Shown here: positions 40,481 through 47,712 of the stretch, piece after piece
Position numbering within the stretch: the stretch's first letter is position 1
How the letters are laid out: each line of letters opens with the position of its first letter
Assembly: GCF_001421665.1 (NCBI RefSeq)
Contig: NZ_LMKV01000003.1
Coordinates: 94,368-158,367, forward strand
Source of the DNA: Sphingobium sp. Leaf26
Lineage (GTDB): Bacteria > Pseudomonadota > Alphaproteobacteria > Sphingomonadales > Sphingomonadaceae
Length of the DNA stretch: 64,000 bases
Direction of reading: 5' to 3'
The notes under the pieces: model-generated
The model's input: only the letters and a program-made list of their open reading frames with translations
Told to the model about the DNA's origin: nothing
Databases searched by the model: none
Program-made: the position numbers and the translations under genes

Positions 40481-41230
40481 TCAGCCCCAGCGGTTGATCT
40501 CCGGGCCGATGGCCCAGATGGCTTCGGGGTTGGGCACGGTGGCGAGGCCGAGCGCCCGCGCCACCGCCGGGCGGGCGCGCAGCCGCGCTTCCCAGGCGTC
40601 GGTCAGTGGCGCGGCGGCAAAGGCGTCGGGCACGAGGCGGCGCATGCCCGCCAGCCAGGCATGGGTTTCAAGATCCGCGATCGAGAAATCGCCCATCAGC
40701 CAGTCGCGGCCGTCGGCCAGTTGCGCCTCGATCTTCTCGACCGCCTGCACGATCTTGGTCCGGCTGTCGGCCAGATGGGCTTCGTCGACCTTGCCTTCCA
40801 CTGCCTGCGTCCAGCGGGCGGCGAGGTCTGCGCTGGCGATGCCGGCGGGGACGGATGCGGGCGGGGTGGCGGCATTGCCGAGCGCGGCGGCGGCAGGAGC
40901 CACGCGCTCGATCACATAACGGCACCAGGCCATCATCTGCCAGCGGGCATAGGGATCGGCCGGGCGGATGGCCGGGCCGCCGCCGACGTCATCCAGATAG
41001 CAGGCGAGAAAGACGCTGTCGGTCATCGCCACGCCGTCCACGACCAGCACCGGGCCTTCGCCCTCGATCGATTGATCGACTTCAAGGGGGTGGGGCAGGG
41101 CGGTGGAGTGCCGCTCGCCCGCAACCAGATCTATGGCGCGCAGGTCCAGATCGACGCCTTTCTCGAACGCGGCGGCAAGGACGGTGAAGGACGGGCCGTT
41201 GGGCTGGCCATGATAGAGGATGCCGGTCAT
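40481..41230 (-). CDS. GST, LigF-related
   Basis: A 249-residue two-domain GST. The N-terminus GILYHGQPNGPSFTVLAAAFEKG has the Asn-x-x-Ser arrangement of LigF-type beta-etherases (Ser14), but the thioredoxin-like part is more divergent (an acidic insert in place of NPxGQVPAL). The C-terminal domain carries DWLMGDFSIADLETHAWLAGM. It overlaps its GST neighbour by ATGA. A pair of unlike GSTs suggests a heterodimer, as reported for some beta-etherases, or two stereospecificities. The activity is inference. Confidence 0.8.
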   Translation of the reverse strand: MTGILYHGQPNGPSFTVLAAAFEKGVDLDLRAIDLVAGERHSTALPHPLEVDQSIEGEGPVLVVDGVAMTDSVFLACYLDDVGGGPAIRPADPYARWQMMAWCRYVIERVAPAAAALGNAATPPASVPAGIASADLAARWTQAVEGKVDEAHLADSRTKIVQAVEKIEAQLADGRDWLMGDFSIADLETHAWLAGMRRLVPDAFAAAPLTDAWEARLRARPAVARALGLATVPNPEAIWAIGPEINRWG

Positions 41231-41994
41231 GCGGGTTCGCTTTCGAGCAGGGAGATGCGGCGGGCGAGGTCGGTGCGGCCAAGCGCCCAGCAGGCGCGGG
41301 TGGCGGGGCGCGCATAGATGGCGCGCAGCCAGCGCATGATGTTGGGGGTCAATTCGTCATTGCACAGATGCGGTTGCGACAAGGGCATGGCATAGGCGAG
41401 GTTGAAGCCGTTGATGTCGGCCAGGCCATAGCTGGCCGACGCCAGCCATTCGCGCTGGCCCAGCGCCTGTTCCAGATAGCCGATGCCGAGAGCTACGCGG
41501 CGCTGCGATTCCGTCATCTCCTCTGGCGAGAAGGCACCGTTGATCGCCTTGCGCCAGGCGGTGCGCCGTTCGGGCATGGGGATGCGGTCGATCGCGGCTT
41601 CCAGTTCGGCCGGGTCTTTCTGCCGCACCGACGGGCCGACGAAGACGCTCCAGCCGATCATGGAGAAGCTGGGCGCGAGCCACTGGTCGAGGAACTTCAT
41701 CCACCAGCGCGTGCGCCACTGGTCGACCGGATCGGCGGGCATCAGGCGGGGGCCATCGAATGCCTCATCCACATATTCCATGATCGCGGTGGATTCGGTC
41801 AGCACCAATTTGCCATGCGTCATCGCCGGAATGGTGCCGAGCGGATTGACCGCCAGATAGTCGGGCCGGTGCTGGTCGAAATTCAGCAGGTCGAGATAAT
41901 GGCTGTCGAACGCGACGCCCTTTTCGAACAAGGCCAGCATGGGCTTTCCCGAATTGGCGTTGGGTTCCCAATGATAAAGTGTGACGTCGGTCAT
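41227..41994 (-). CDS. LigF-type GST (putative beta-etherase)
   Basis: 255 residues. TLYHWEPNANSGKPMLALFEKGVAF has the N-A-N-S motif of LigF with Ser15; NPLGTIPAMTHGKLVLTESTAIMEYVDEAF is the glutathione site; the WWMKFLDQWLAPSFSMIGWSVF helix matches LigF-like proteins. The start at 41994 follows GGAG; earlier in-frame codons lack signals. It lies 65 bp behind the TonB receptor gene. It probably cleaves an ether or opens a thiol-conjugation route on an imported aryl dimer. It is distinct from the copy at 28786, so the window has at least two etherase-like systems. Confidence 0.83.
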   Translation of the reverse strand: MTDVTLYHWEPNANSGKPMLALFEKGVAFDSHYLDLLNFDQHRPDYLAVNPLGTIPAMTHGKLVLTESTAIMEYVDEAFDGPRLMPADPVDQWRTRWWMKFLDQWLAPSFSMIGWSVFVGPSVRQKDPAELEAAIDRIPMPERRTAWRKAINGAFSPEEMTESQRRVALGIGYLEQALGQREWLASASYGLADINGFNLAYAMPLSQPHLCNDELTPNIMRWLRAIYARPATRACWALGRTDLARRISLLESEPA

Positions 41995-42059
41995 GCCGGA
42001 TGCGTCTCCAAAAAGAAGCCGGCCGGGCCGTGTGCAGCCCGACCGACCGAGGGGGAGGC

Positions 42060-44567
42060 CTAGAATTTCTTCTTCACGGTGATCGCCCATTCGCGCGGAT
42101 TGCCGGGGCGTGCCTTCCGCACGCCTGCGCCTGCGCCGCGCAGGTCGAAGATGGAGAGATAATAATATTTATCGAAGAGGTTGGTGACTTCGAACGACAC
42201 GTCGAGATCCTCGTCCGCATTCTGCCAGGTCAGTCGCGCATTGGCGAGCGTGTAGGCCGGTACGAAGTTGAGGACACGCACGCCATTGATGACCGCGCCG
42301 CCGCCGAATTTCTTGTCTTCATAAGTGACGTCGAACCGCGGGGTCAGGCTGCCGGCCTTGTCCAGGTCGATCTTATATTGCGCGCCTGCGCTGAACTTCC
42401 AGGGCGGCGATGCCGGCGGATCATTGGCCGACACGCCGCCCGGATTGGTCGGGAATGACGCGGCGGGATCAAGGCTGCTGGCGATATATTTAAAGTCGAG
42501 ATAGCTGATCGACGCATCGATCGCGAGGCCGTCGATCGGATAGGCGGACAGTTCCGCTTCAAACCCCTTTACCCGCGCATCGCCGGCATTGAGCCGCGCG
42601 GCGCAGGGTGCGCCGGGGCAGGTCAGCACCGGGATCTGGATATCGATATAGTCGTTGATGAAGGCGGCGGCGTTCAATCGGACCCGGCGATCGAAGAAGT
42701 CGCTCTTGAAGCCGATTTCATAGGCGGTCAGCTTTTCCGGGCGGAAGGCGATGACCTGCTGTGTGTTGAACGGGCGCGGGTTGGAACCGCCGCCCTTGAA
42801 GCCGGTGGACACCGAACCATAGACCATCAGGCTGTCGGTCAGGCGATAGTCGGCGGCAATGCGATAGTCCCAGCGTTTGGCGCTATAATGGGCGGTGAGG
42901 CCGGACAAGGCCGTGACAGTTTCAGTGGTGTTGCCATTGAAATTGGTATCGAGCGTGTCCGCACCCGAATAGCCGATGCCATAGGCCGCGCCGACCGGAT
43001 CGAGGAAGGCATTGACCGTGCCGTCATAGTTCAGGCGGAAATAGGTCTGGTCCTTCGTTTCCGTGGTGTAGCGAAGGCCACCGCTGAGTGTCAGGCGGTC
43101 GATCGGTTTCCAGGACAGATGTGCGAAGGCGGCCTTCGCCTCTGCCTTGGTCGGGTCGGGCTGGCGGAATTGCAGCGGATAGACCGGGACGTAGCGAATA
43201 TCCTGAAGCGAGTCATAGGTCGATTTCTGCCTGAAATAATAGCCGCCGACGGTAGCGTTCAGATTGTCGCCCAGTTCCGCGTTCAATCGGACTTCCTGGC
43301 TGAAGCTCCAATTCTCCAGATAGTTGCGGCCAAAGCCGATATTGGCGGGCGAGATGTCGTCATCGGAATCGAATTGGGTGTTGAAGGTGCGATAGCCGGT
43401 GATGGACGACAGTTTGAAGGCGTCGGACAGGGCATAGTTGATCTGGCCCGACACCCCCCAGCCCTTGTAGAGGCTGCGGTCGGTGCCCTGGGTGGCAGCG
43501 AGTGGCGTGCCGGCCGCGCCGAAAGGATCGACCGGGATGGGCGGCACCCACACGCCTGCGGGCTGGCCTGTGCCGATATAGTTGCAATAGCGGCCGCAGA
43601 TGAAACGATCATCATAGACGACGCCGGGTGCCGGGTTGGTGTTGGGCGAATTGACGGGGTTGGTCGCGATCAGCACTTCGCCGGCGATCGTATGTTCGTC
43701 GCGGGTGTAATCGCCGATCACCGTGACATCCAGCTTGTCGCTGGGTTCCCAGAAGGCGATGGCGCGGATCGCCTGATAGCCGACGCCGCCCAGCTTGCTG
43801 ATGGTGCAGTCTCCGGCCGGCTGGGTCGACGGGATGCCGCTGCCCGGATTGGCGCAGCCATAGTCGATGCGGTCGACGAACCCTTCCTGCTGCTTGGCGA
43901 CGCCGGAAATGCGGACGGCCAGCGTGTCGGTGATGCCGAAATCGGCGGCGGCGCGGATGCCGATGCGGTTGCGGATGCCGTAATTGACCTCGACAAAGCC
44001 GCCGCCATCGCCGCTGGGTCGCTTGGAATAGAGTTTGATCGCGCCGCCCTCGGCATTGCGGCCGGCCAGCGTGCCCTGTGGCCCGCGCAGGATTTCCACG
44101 CGGTCGAGATCGAGCAGTTCGAACACCGCGCCGGTCAACTGCGGATAATAGACATCGTCGATATAGATGCCGACACCCGGTTCATAGGCCGGGTTGAAAT
44201 CGTTCTGGCCCACGCCGCGAATGGAGGCGGTGATGGACGGGCCGAAGGAGGCTCCCTGAGGCTTCAACGATACGTTGGGCGCGGCATCGGCCATCTGCGC
44301 CAGGTTGGTCTGGCTCTTGGCTTCCAGTTCGGCGGCGCCGACGGCGGTGATGGAGATCGGCGTGTCCTGCAATCGCTGGGCGCGGAACTGAGCCGTGACG
44401 ACGATGTCCGCGACGGACGATTGCGACGCCGTGCCCTGCTCGGCCGCCTGCGGTGCGGCCGCTGGCGGCTGGGCCGATGATTGCGCCGACGCTGGCGTGG
44501 TGATTGCGAGGATGGAGGCCGACGCCAACAGGGCGCGCGACATCATTGCACGAATATCGTGTTGCAT
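42060..44567 (-). CDS. TonB-dependent receptor, catabolic type
   Basis: An 835-residue outer-membrane receptor. Signal peptide to about residue 28 (TTPASAQ), TonB box VADIVVTAQFRAQRLQDTPI, plug VEILRGPQGTLAGRNAEGGAI, and a barrel ending VKKKF. Similar in type to the receptor at 19380. Start at 44567 (MQHDIRAMMSRALL) with GAGGGG upstream. Its promoter region contains an ATTGT-N11-ACAAT dyad shared in half-sites with the promoter at 45351, so MarR control is likely. It heads the operon with two GSTs, acyl-CoA ligase, PQQ dehydrogenase and amidohydrolase, presumably importing their substrate. Confidence 0.88.
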   Translation of the reverse strand: MQHDIRAMMSRALLASASILAITTPASAQSSAQPPAAAPQAAEQGTASQSSVADIVVTAQFRAQRLQDTPISITAVGAAELEAKSQTNLAQMADAAPNVSLKPQGASFGPSITASIRGVGQNDFNPAYEPGVGIYIDDVYYPQLTGAVFELLDLDRVEILRGPQGTLAGRNAEGGAIKLYSKRPSGDGGGFVEVNYGIRNRIGIRAAADFGITDTLAVRISGVAKQQEGFVDRIDYGCANPGSGIPSTQPAGDCTISKLGGVGYQAIRAIAFWEPSDKLDVTVIGDYTRDEHTIAGEVLIATNPVNSPNTNPAPGVVYDDRFICGRYCNYIGTGQPAGVWVPPIPVDPFGAAGTPLAATQGTDRSLYKGWGVSGQINYALSDAFKLSSITGYRTFNTQFDSDDDISPANIGFGRNYLENWSFSQEVRLNAELGDNLNATVGGYYFRQKSTYDSLQDIRYVPVYPLQFRQPDPTKAEAKAAFAHLSWKPIDRLTLSGGLRYTTETKDQTYFRLNYDGTVNAFLDPVGAAYGIGYSGADTLDTNFNGNTTETVTALSGLTAHYSAKRWDYRIAADYRLTDSLMVYGSVSTGFKGGGSNPRPFNTQQVIAFRPEKLTAYEIGFKSDFFDRRVRLNAAAFINDYIDIQIPVLTCPGAPCAARLNAGDARVKGFEAELSAYPIDGLAIDASISYLDFKYIASSLDPAASFPTNPGGVSANDPPASPPWKFSAGAQYKIDLDKAGSLTPRFDVTYEDKKFGGGAVINGVRVLNFVPAYTLANARLTWQNADEDLDVSFEVTNLFDKYYYLSIFDLRGAGAGVRKARPGNPREWAITVKKKF

Positions 44568-44647
44568 GGGTAATCCCCTCTCCTGATCCGGCTTTGTAAG
44601 ATCCATCCTGACCGGACGTGATCCGCCTTGTGACATGCTGTGTGTCG

Positions 44648-44682
44648 ATTGTTAGTAAGACATACAATTTTATCGGTTGCAA
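44648..44682 (-). promoter_or_regulatory. Operator/promoter of the TonB-GST operon
   Basis: Dyad ATTGT (44648-44652) / ACAAT (44664-44668), spacer 11. TTGCAA at 44677-44682 is a possible leftward -35; the matching -10 is weak. AGTAAGAC (44654-44661) inside the dyad recurs at 45322-45329 before the MarR gene. A probable MarR binding site. Confidence 0.5.
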
Positions 44683-44788
44683 GGGCCTGATAGCCCCGAT
44701 GACGAACATTGTCGCAATATTTGCCGACATTGCGAGAGGGCAAATAATGCTGTTGTCTCTATTGGTAGTAGTGCCAGTAACAGGATGG

Positions 44789-44814
44789 TCGCGGCCGGGA
44801 GGGGAAGGCCGCGA
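44789..44814 (-). terminator. Hairpin after the MarR gene, possible terminator
   Basis: Perfect 8-bp stem TCGCGGCC (44789-44796) / GGCCGCGA (44807-44814), 10-nt loop, 28 bp past the MarR stop. AAAA follows on the plus strand, giving TTTT before, not after, the stem for the leftward transcript. Termination is therefore uncertain. Confidence 0.35.
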
Positions 44815-44841
44815 AAATCCCGCATATCGTCCTTTGCCGGG

Positions 44842-45306
44842 TCAGACGTAGACGCGGCGCAGCAACTCCACCAGCATCGCGGTTTCGGCCGGGCTGAACC
44901 GGGCCTTGAGCCAATTCTCATGCTCCGCGATGCAGGTGCGCGCATCGCCAAGCGAGTCGCGGCCGCTGTCGGTCAGGCTTAACGTCTGGCGTCGGCGATC
45001 CTGTGCGGACGCGCCACGGGTCAGAAAACCCCGGTCCTGCATGCGATTGACGATGGCCATGACGCTGGCCCGGTCCATCTTCAGCCGGCGGCCGATATCG
45101 GCCTGGGCGATGCCGGGCTGATCTTCGATCAGCCAGAGGACGGCGACCTGTTTCTGGGTGAGGCCGAGGTCGCTGAACGTTTCGGTAAAATGTTGATAGA
45201 CCGCCGCGCTGGCCAGCCGGATGTGAAAGCCGACCAGCCCGTCGATGCCGCTGAGGCCGGGATCGGGGAAGAGGTCGAGCGGCTCAATGTCTTTCATGGT
45301 ATTCAT
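44842..45306 (-). CDS. MarR-family transcriptional regulator
   Basis: 154 residues: GFHIRLASAAVYQHFTETFSDLGLTQKQVAVLWLI dimer helix, winged HTH QADIGRRLKMDRASVMAIVNRMQDRGFLTR at about 70-99, wing with QDRRRQTLSLTDSG. Start at 45306 (MNTMKDIEP) or 45297; no SD precedes either. TTACTAT abuts the first ATG, so a leaderless mRNA is possible. It is divergent from the oxygenase at 45410 and flanked by ATTGT/ACAAT dyads, so it probably represses both the TonB-GST operon and the oxygenase. The ligand is likely an aromatic acid or CoA ester, as in many MarR proteins. Confidence 0.87.
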   Translation of the reverse strand: MNTMKDIEPLDLFPDPGLSGIDGLVGFHIRLASAAVYQHFTETFSDLGLTQKQVAVLWLIEDQPGIAQADIGRRLKMDRASVMAIVNRMQDRGFLTRGASAQDRRRQTLSLTDSGRDSLGDARTCIAEHENWLKARFSPAETAMLVELLRRVYV

Positions 45307-45350
45307 AGTAACAGTGTGCGCAGTAAGACTTGGATCGTCAATCCTGCGGC

Positions 45351-45378
45351 TTGAAAAAATGTGATTGTCACATACAAT
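45351..45378 (+). promoter_or_regulatory. Promoter with MarR-type dyad ATTGTCACATACAAT
   Basis: TTGAAA (45351-45356), 16-bp spacer, TACAAT (45373-45378). The dyad ATTGT-CACAT-ACAAT at 45364-45378 covers the -10. It reads into the oxygenase at 45410; SD AGGGAGAGGA precedes its GTG. The half-sites are the same as at 44648-44668. Confidence 0.65.
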
Positions 45379-45409
45379 ATCGTCAACCAGAACAGGGAGA
45401 GGATCAGCC

Positions 45410-46885
45410 GTGGCGCATTTTCCGGACACACCGTCCTTCACGGGTTTCAACACGCCTTCGCGGATCGAGGCGGACATTGCCGATCTGGACGTGAAGGGGG
45501 CCGTGCCGCCGGACCTGGACGGGGCCTTCTACCGGGTGCAGCCGGACCCGCAATTTCCGCCATTGCTGGGCGACGACATCGCTTTCAACGGCGATGGCAT
45601 GATTTCGATGTTCCGGTTCAAGGATGGCCGGGTCGACCTGCGCCAGCGCTGGGCCAAGACGGACAAATGGAAGCTGGAGCATGAAGCGGGCCGGGCGCTG
45701 TTCGGCGCCTATCGCAATCCGCTGACCGATGACGAGTCGGTGAAGGGCAAGATACGCGGCACTGCCAACACGACGGCTTTCATCCATGGCGGGCGGCTCT
45801 ATGCGTTGAAGGAGGATAGCCCGGCGCTGGTGATGGACCCGGCGACGCTGGAGACGGACGGCTATACGCGCTTCGCCGGCGCGATGACGGGGCAGACCTT
45901 CACCGCCCATCCCAAGATCGACCCCGTTACCGGTGACATGATCGCCTTCGGCTATGCGGCCAAGGGGGTGCTGACGCGCGACATGACCTATTATGTCGTG
46001 TCGCCCGATGGTGCGTTGAAACAGGAGCTTTGGTTCGAAACGCCCTATTATGCGATGATGCACGACTTCGCGATCACGCCCGATTATGCGCTGTTCCATG
46101 TGGTGCCGAGCACGTCGAACTGGGAGCGGCTGGAGCAGGGGCTGCCGCATTTCGGTTTCGACACCACGCTGCCCGTCTATCTGGGCGTACTGCCGCGCCG
46201 GGCCGATGCGAGCGCCGCGGACATTCGCTGGTTCAAGCGCGACAATTGCTTCGCCAGCCATGTCATGAACGCGTTTCAGGAGGGCACGAAAATCCATTTC
46301 GACACGCCCGAAGCGAAGAACAACATGTTCCCCTTCTTCCCCGACATCCATGGCGCGCCGTTCAATGGGCCGGAATCGGCGAGTTTTCTGACGCGCTGGA
46401 CGGTGGACATGGCATCCAATGGCGAGGATTTCGCCAGCGTGCGGCGCTTGACCACCATGATGGGGGAGTTTCCCCGCATTGACGATCGGCAAACGGGCCT
46501 GCCCTATCGCTATGGCTGGCTGCTGGTGATCGACCCGACCAAGCCGGTGGAGTTGAAGGGCGGCAGCCCGTCCGGCATGCTGATGAACACGCTGGGTCTG
46601 ATCGACCATCGCACCGGGGAGGAGCAACGCTGGTGGTGCGGGCCTGTGTCGTCCTTGCAGGAACCCTGTTTCATCCCGCGGAGCCCCGATTGCGCGGAGG
46701 GCGATGGCTGGATCGTACAGGTGTGCAACCGGCTGGAGGAGCATCGCAGCGACCTGCTGCTGTTCGACGCGCTGGATATCGCCAAGGGGCCGATCGCGGA
46801 AGTGCGCGTGCCGATCCGGCTGCGTTTTGGCTTGCATGGCAATTGGGCCAGCGCGGACCAGATCGGGCTGGCGGGGAAGGCGTAA
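45410..46885 (+). CDS. Second lignostilbene-dioxygenase-like carotenoid cleavage oxygenase
   Basis: 491 residues, same fold and motifs as the protein at 17688: iron-ligand histidines in FTAHPKIDP, MMHDFAIT, ASHVMNAFQE and the late GLHGNWA. It opens with the family-typical FTGFNTPSRIEADIADLDVKG and GDGMISMFRF. The start is GTG at 45410 with a strong purine SD; the frame open from 45365 would cross the promoter -10. It cleaves a phenolic stilbene or related conjugated double bond. It is controlled by an ATTGT/ACAAT operator rather than the TetR-type one, so the two oxygenases probably respond to different substrates. Confidence 0.88.
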   Translation: MAHFPDTPSFTGFNTPSRIEADIADLDVKGAVPPDLDGAFYRVQPDPQFPPLLGDDIAFNGDGMISMFRFKDGRVDLRQRWAKTDKWKLEHEAGRALFGAYRNPLTDDESVKGKIRGTANTTAFIHGGRLYALKEDSPALVMDPATLETDGYTRFAGAMTGQTFTAHPKIDPVTGDMIAFGYAAKGVLTRDMTYYVVSPDGALKQELWFETPYYAMMHDFAITPDYALFHVVPSTSNWERLEQGLPHFGFDTTLPVYLGVLPRRADASAADIRWFKRDNCFASHVMNAFQEGTKIHFDTPEAKNNMFPFFPDIHGAPFNGPESASFLTRWTVDMASNGEDFASVRRLTTMMGEFPRIDDRQTGLPYRYGWLLVIDPTKPVELKGGSPSGMLMNTLGLIDHRTGEEQRWWCGPVSSLQEPCFIPRSPDCAEGDGWIVQVCNRLEEHRSDLLLFDALDIAKGPIAEVRVPIRLRFGLHGNWASADQIGLAGKA

Positions 46886-46901
46886 CAACTTTCCATCAGA
46901 T

Positions 46902-46950
46902 CCGTCATTGCGAGCGCTGCGGGCCGCAGCCCGCTGCGCTCGCAAGGACG
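46902..46950. repeat. REP-like palindrome, second copy
   Basis: CCGTCATTGCGAGCG (46902-46916), identical to the 35744 copy, with the imperfect partner GCGCTCGCAAGGACGA (about 46936-46951). It lies just after the oxygenase stop and could stabilise or end its transcript. Confidence 0.7.
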
Positions 46951-46974
46951 ATATGCCATGAAATCGGACCGCTC

Positions 46975-47009
46975 TTGACCACCGCCCTCTTCATCTTCTA
47001 ATAATAGAA
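46975..47009 (+). promoter_or_regulatory. Promoter with palindrome TTCTAATAATAGAA
   Basis: TTGACC (46975-46980), 18-bp spacer, TAATAA (46999-47004). The palindrome TTCTA-ATAA-TAGAA at 46996-47009 covers the -10. The same element occurs at 50851-50864 before the second half of the catabolic operon. It drives the gene at 47065. Confidence 0.6.
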
Positions 47010-47064
47010 CAACAATTTTAATTCATATATGGGCGCGGCCTTCATAGCGTCCGTTGGAGGGGTA

Positions 47065-47712
47065 GTGGCACAGCATAGCGAGCAGGCCTTGGGTGAGCGT
47101 GGCCTTGATCGGCGGCAGTTGATCGGGGCGGGACTGTTGCTGGCGCTGGGCGTCGGCACGCCGATCGCACTGTGGCGCCGCCACGCCGAGGGCGAAAGCG
47201 GCAGCGCCGATGCCGGGCAGCGGGCGTTGGCCGAGCGGCTGAGCGATCTGGTCGTGCCCGCCACCGACACCCCCGGCGCGCTGGCGGCCAGGGTGCCCGA
47301 CTGGCTGCTGCTGGCGCTGAGCCATGGGCAGGCCGGGACAGGGACGCAGCCGGCTGGTCCATTTGCGACCGTGCGTGCGGTCGGGGCTGCCGCGCCGATG
47401 GGGCTCGGCTGGCTCGATGCTGTCGGGCGCCAGTTGAACGCCATGGCCAGGGGGGATTTCGTCAGCCTCCCCGCCAAGGCGCAGCATGACCTTCTGGCGG
47501 CGCTCGATGCAGAGGCGTTCAAGCCCGGCAATGACGCCCATCCCTGGCACAAGATCAAGGAGCTGATCCTGACCGGCTATTACACATCCGAAATCGGCGG
47601 GTCGCAGGAGCTGCGCTATGAACTGGTGCCGGGGCGATGGGAGCCGGACATTCCGATCGGCCCGCAGACCCGCGCCTTTTCGAGCGACTGGACTGCGGTG
47701 GACTTCGGATGA
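47065..47712 (+). CDS. Gluconate-2-dehydrogenase subunit 3-like Tat protein (GMC partner)
   Basis: 215 residues. LDRRQLIGAGLLLALG is a twin-arginine signal region (about residues 14-30). The mature part (ERLSDLVVPATDTPGAL, LPAKAQHDLLAALD, WHKIKELILTGYYTSEIGGSQELRYE) matches the gluconate 2-dehydrogenase subunit 3 family, the small partner of membrane GMC dehydrogenases. The GTG at 47065 is chosen because GGAGGGG lies 2-3 nt upstream; an ATG at 47029 has no SD. It overlaps the GMC gene by ATGA, so the pair should be exported together by the Tat route and act in the periplasm. Confidence 0.85.
   Translation: MAQHSEQALGERGLDRRQLIGAGLLLALGVGTPIALWRRHAEGESGSADAGQRALAERLSDLVVPATDTPGALAARVPDWLLLALSHGQAGTGTQPAGPFATVRAVGAAAPMGLGWLDAVGRQLNAMARGDFVSLPAKAQHDLLAALDAEAFKPGNDAHPWHKIKELILTGYYTSEIGGSQELRYELVPGRWEPDIPIGPQTRAFSSDWTAVDFG

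Noticed and set aside
44789..44814. Intrinsic terminator for the MarR gene
   Set aside because: The stem is perfect but the T-run is on the wrong side for the leftward transcript, so it is kept only as a possible terminator with low confidence.
47029..47064. ATG start 12 codons upstream for the subunit-3-like gene
   Set aside because: No SD before it, whereas GGAGGGG lies immediately before the GTG at 47065.
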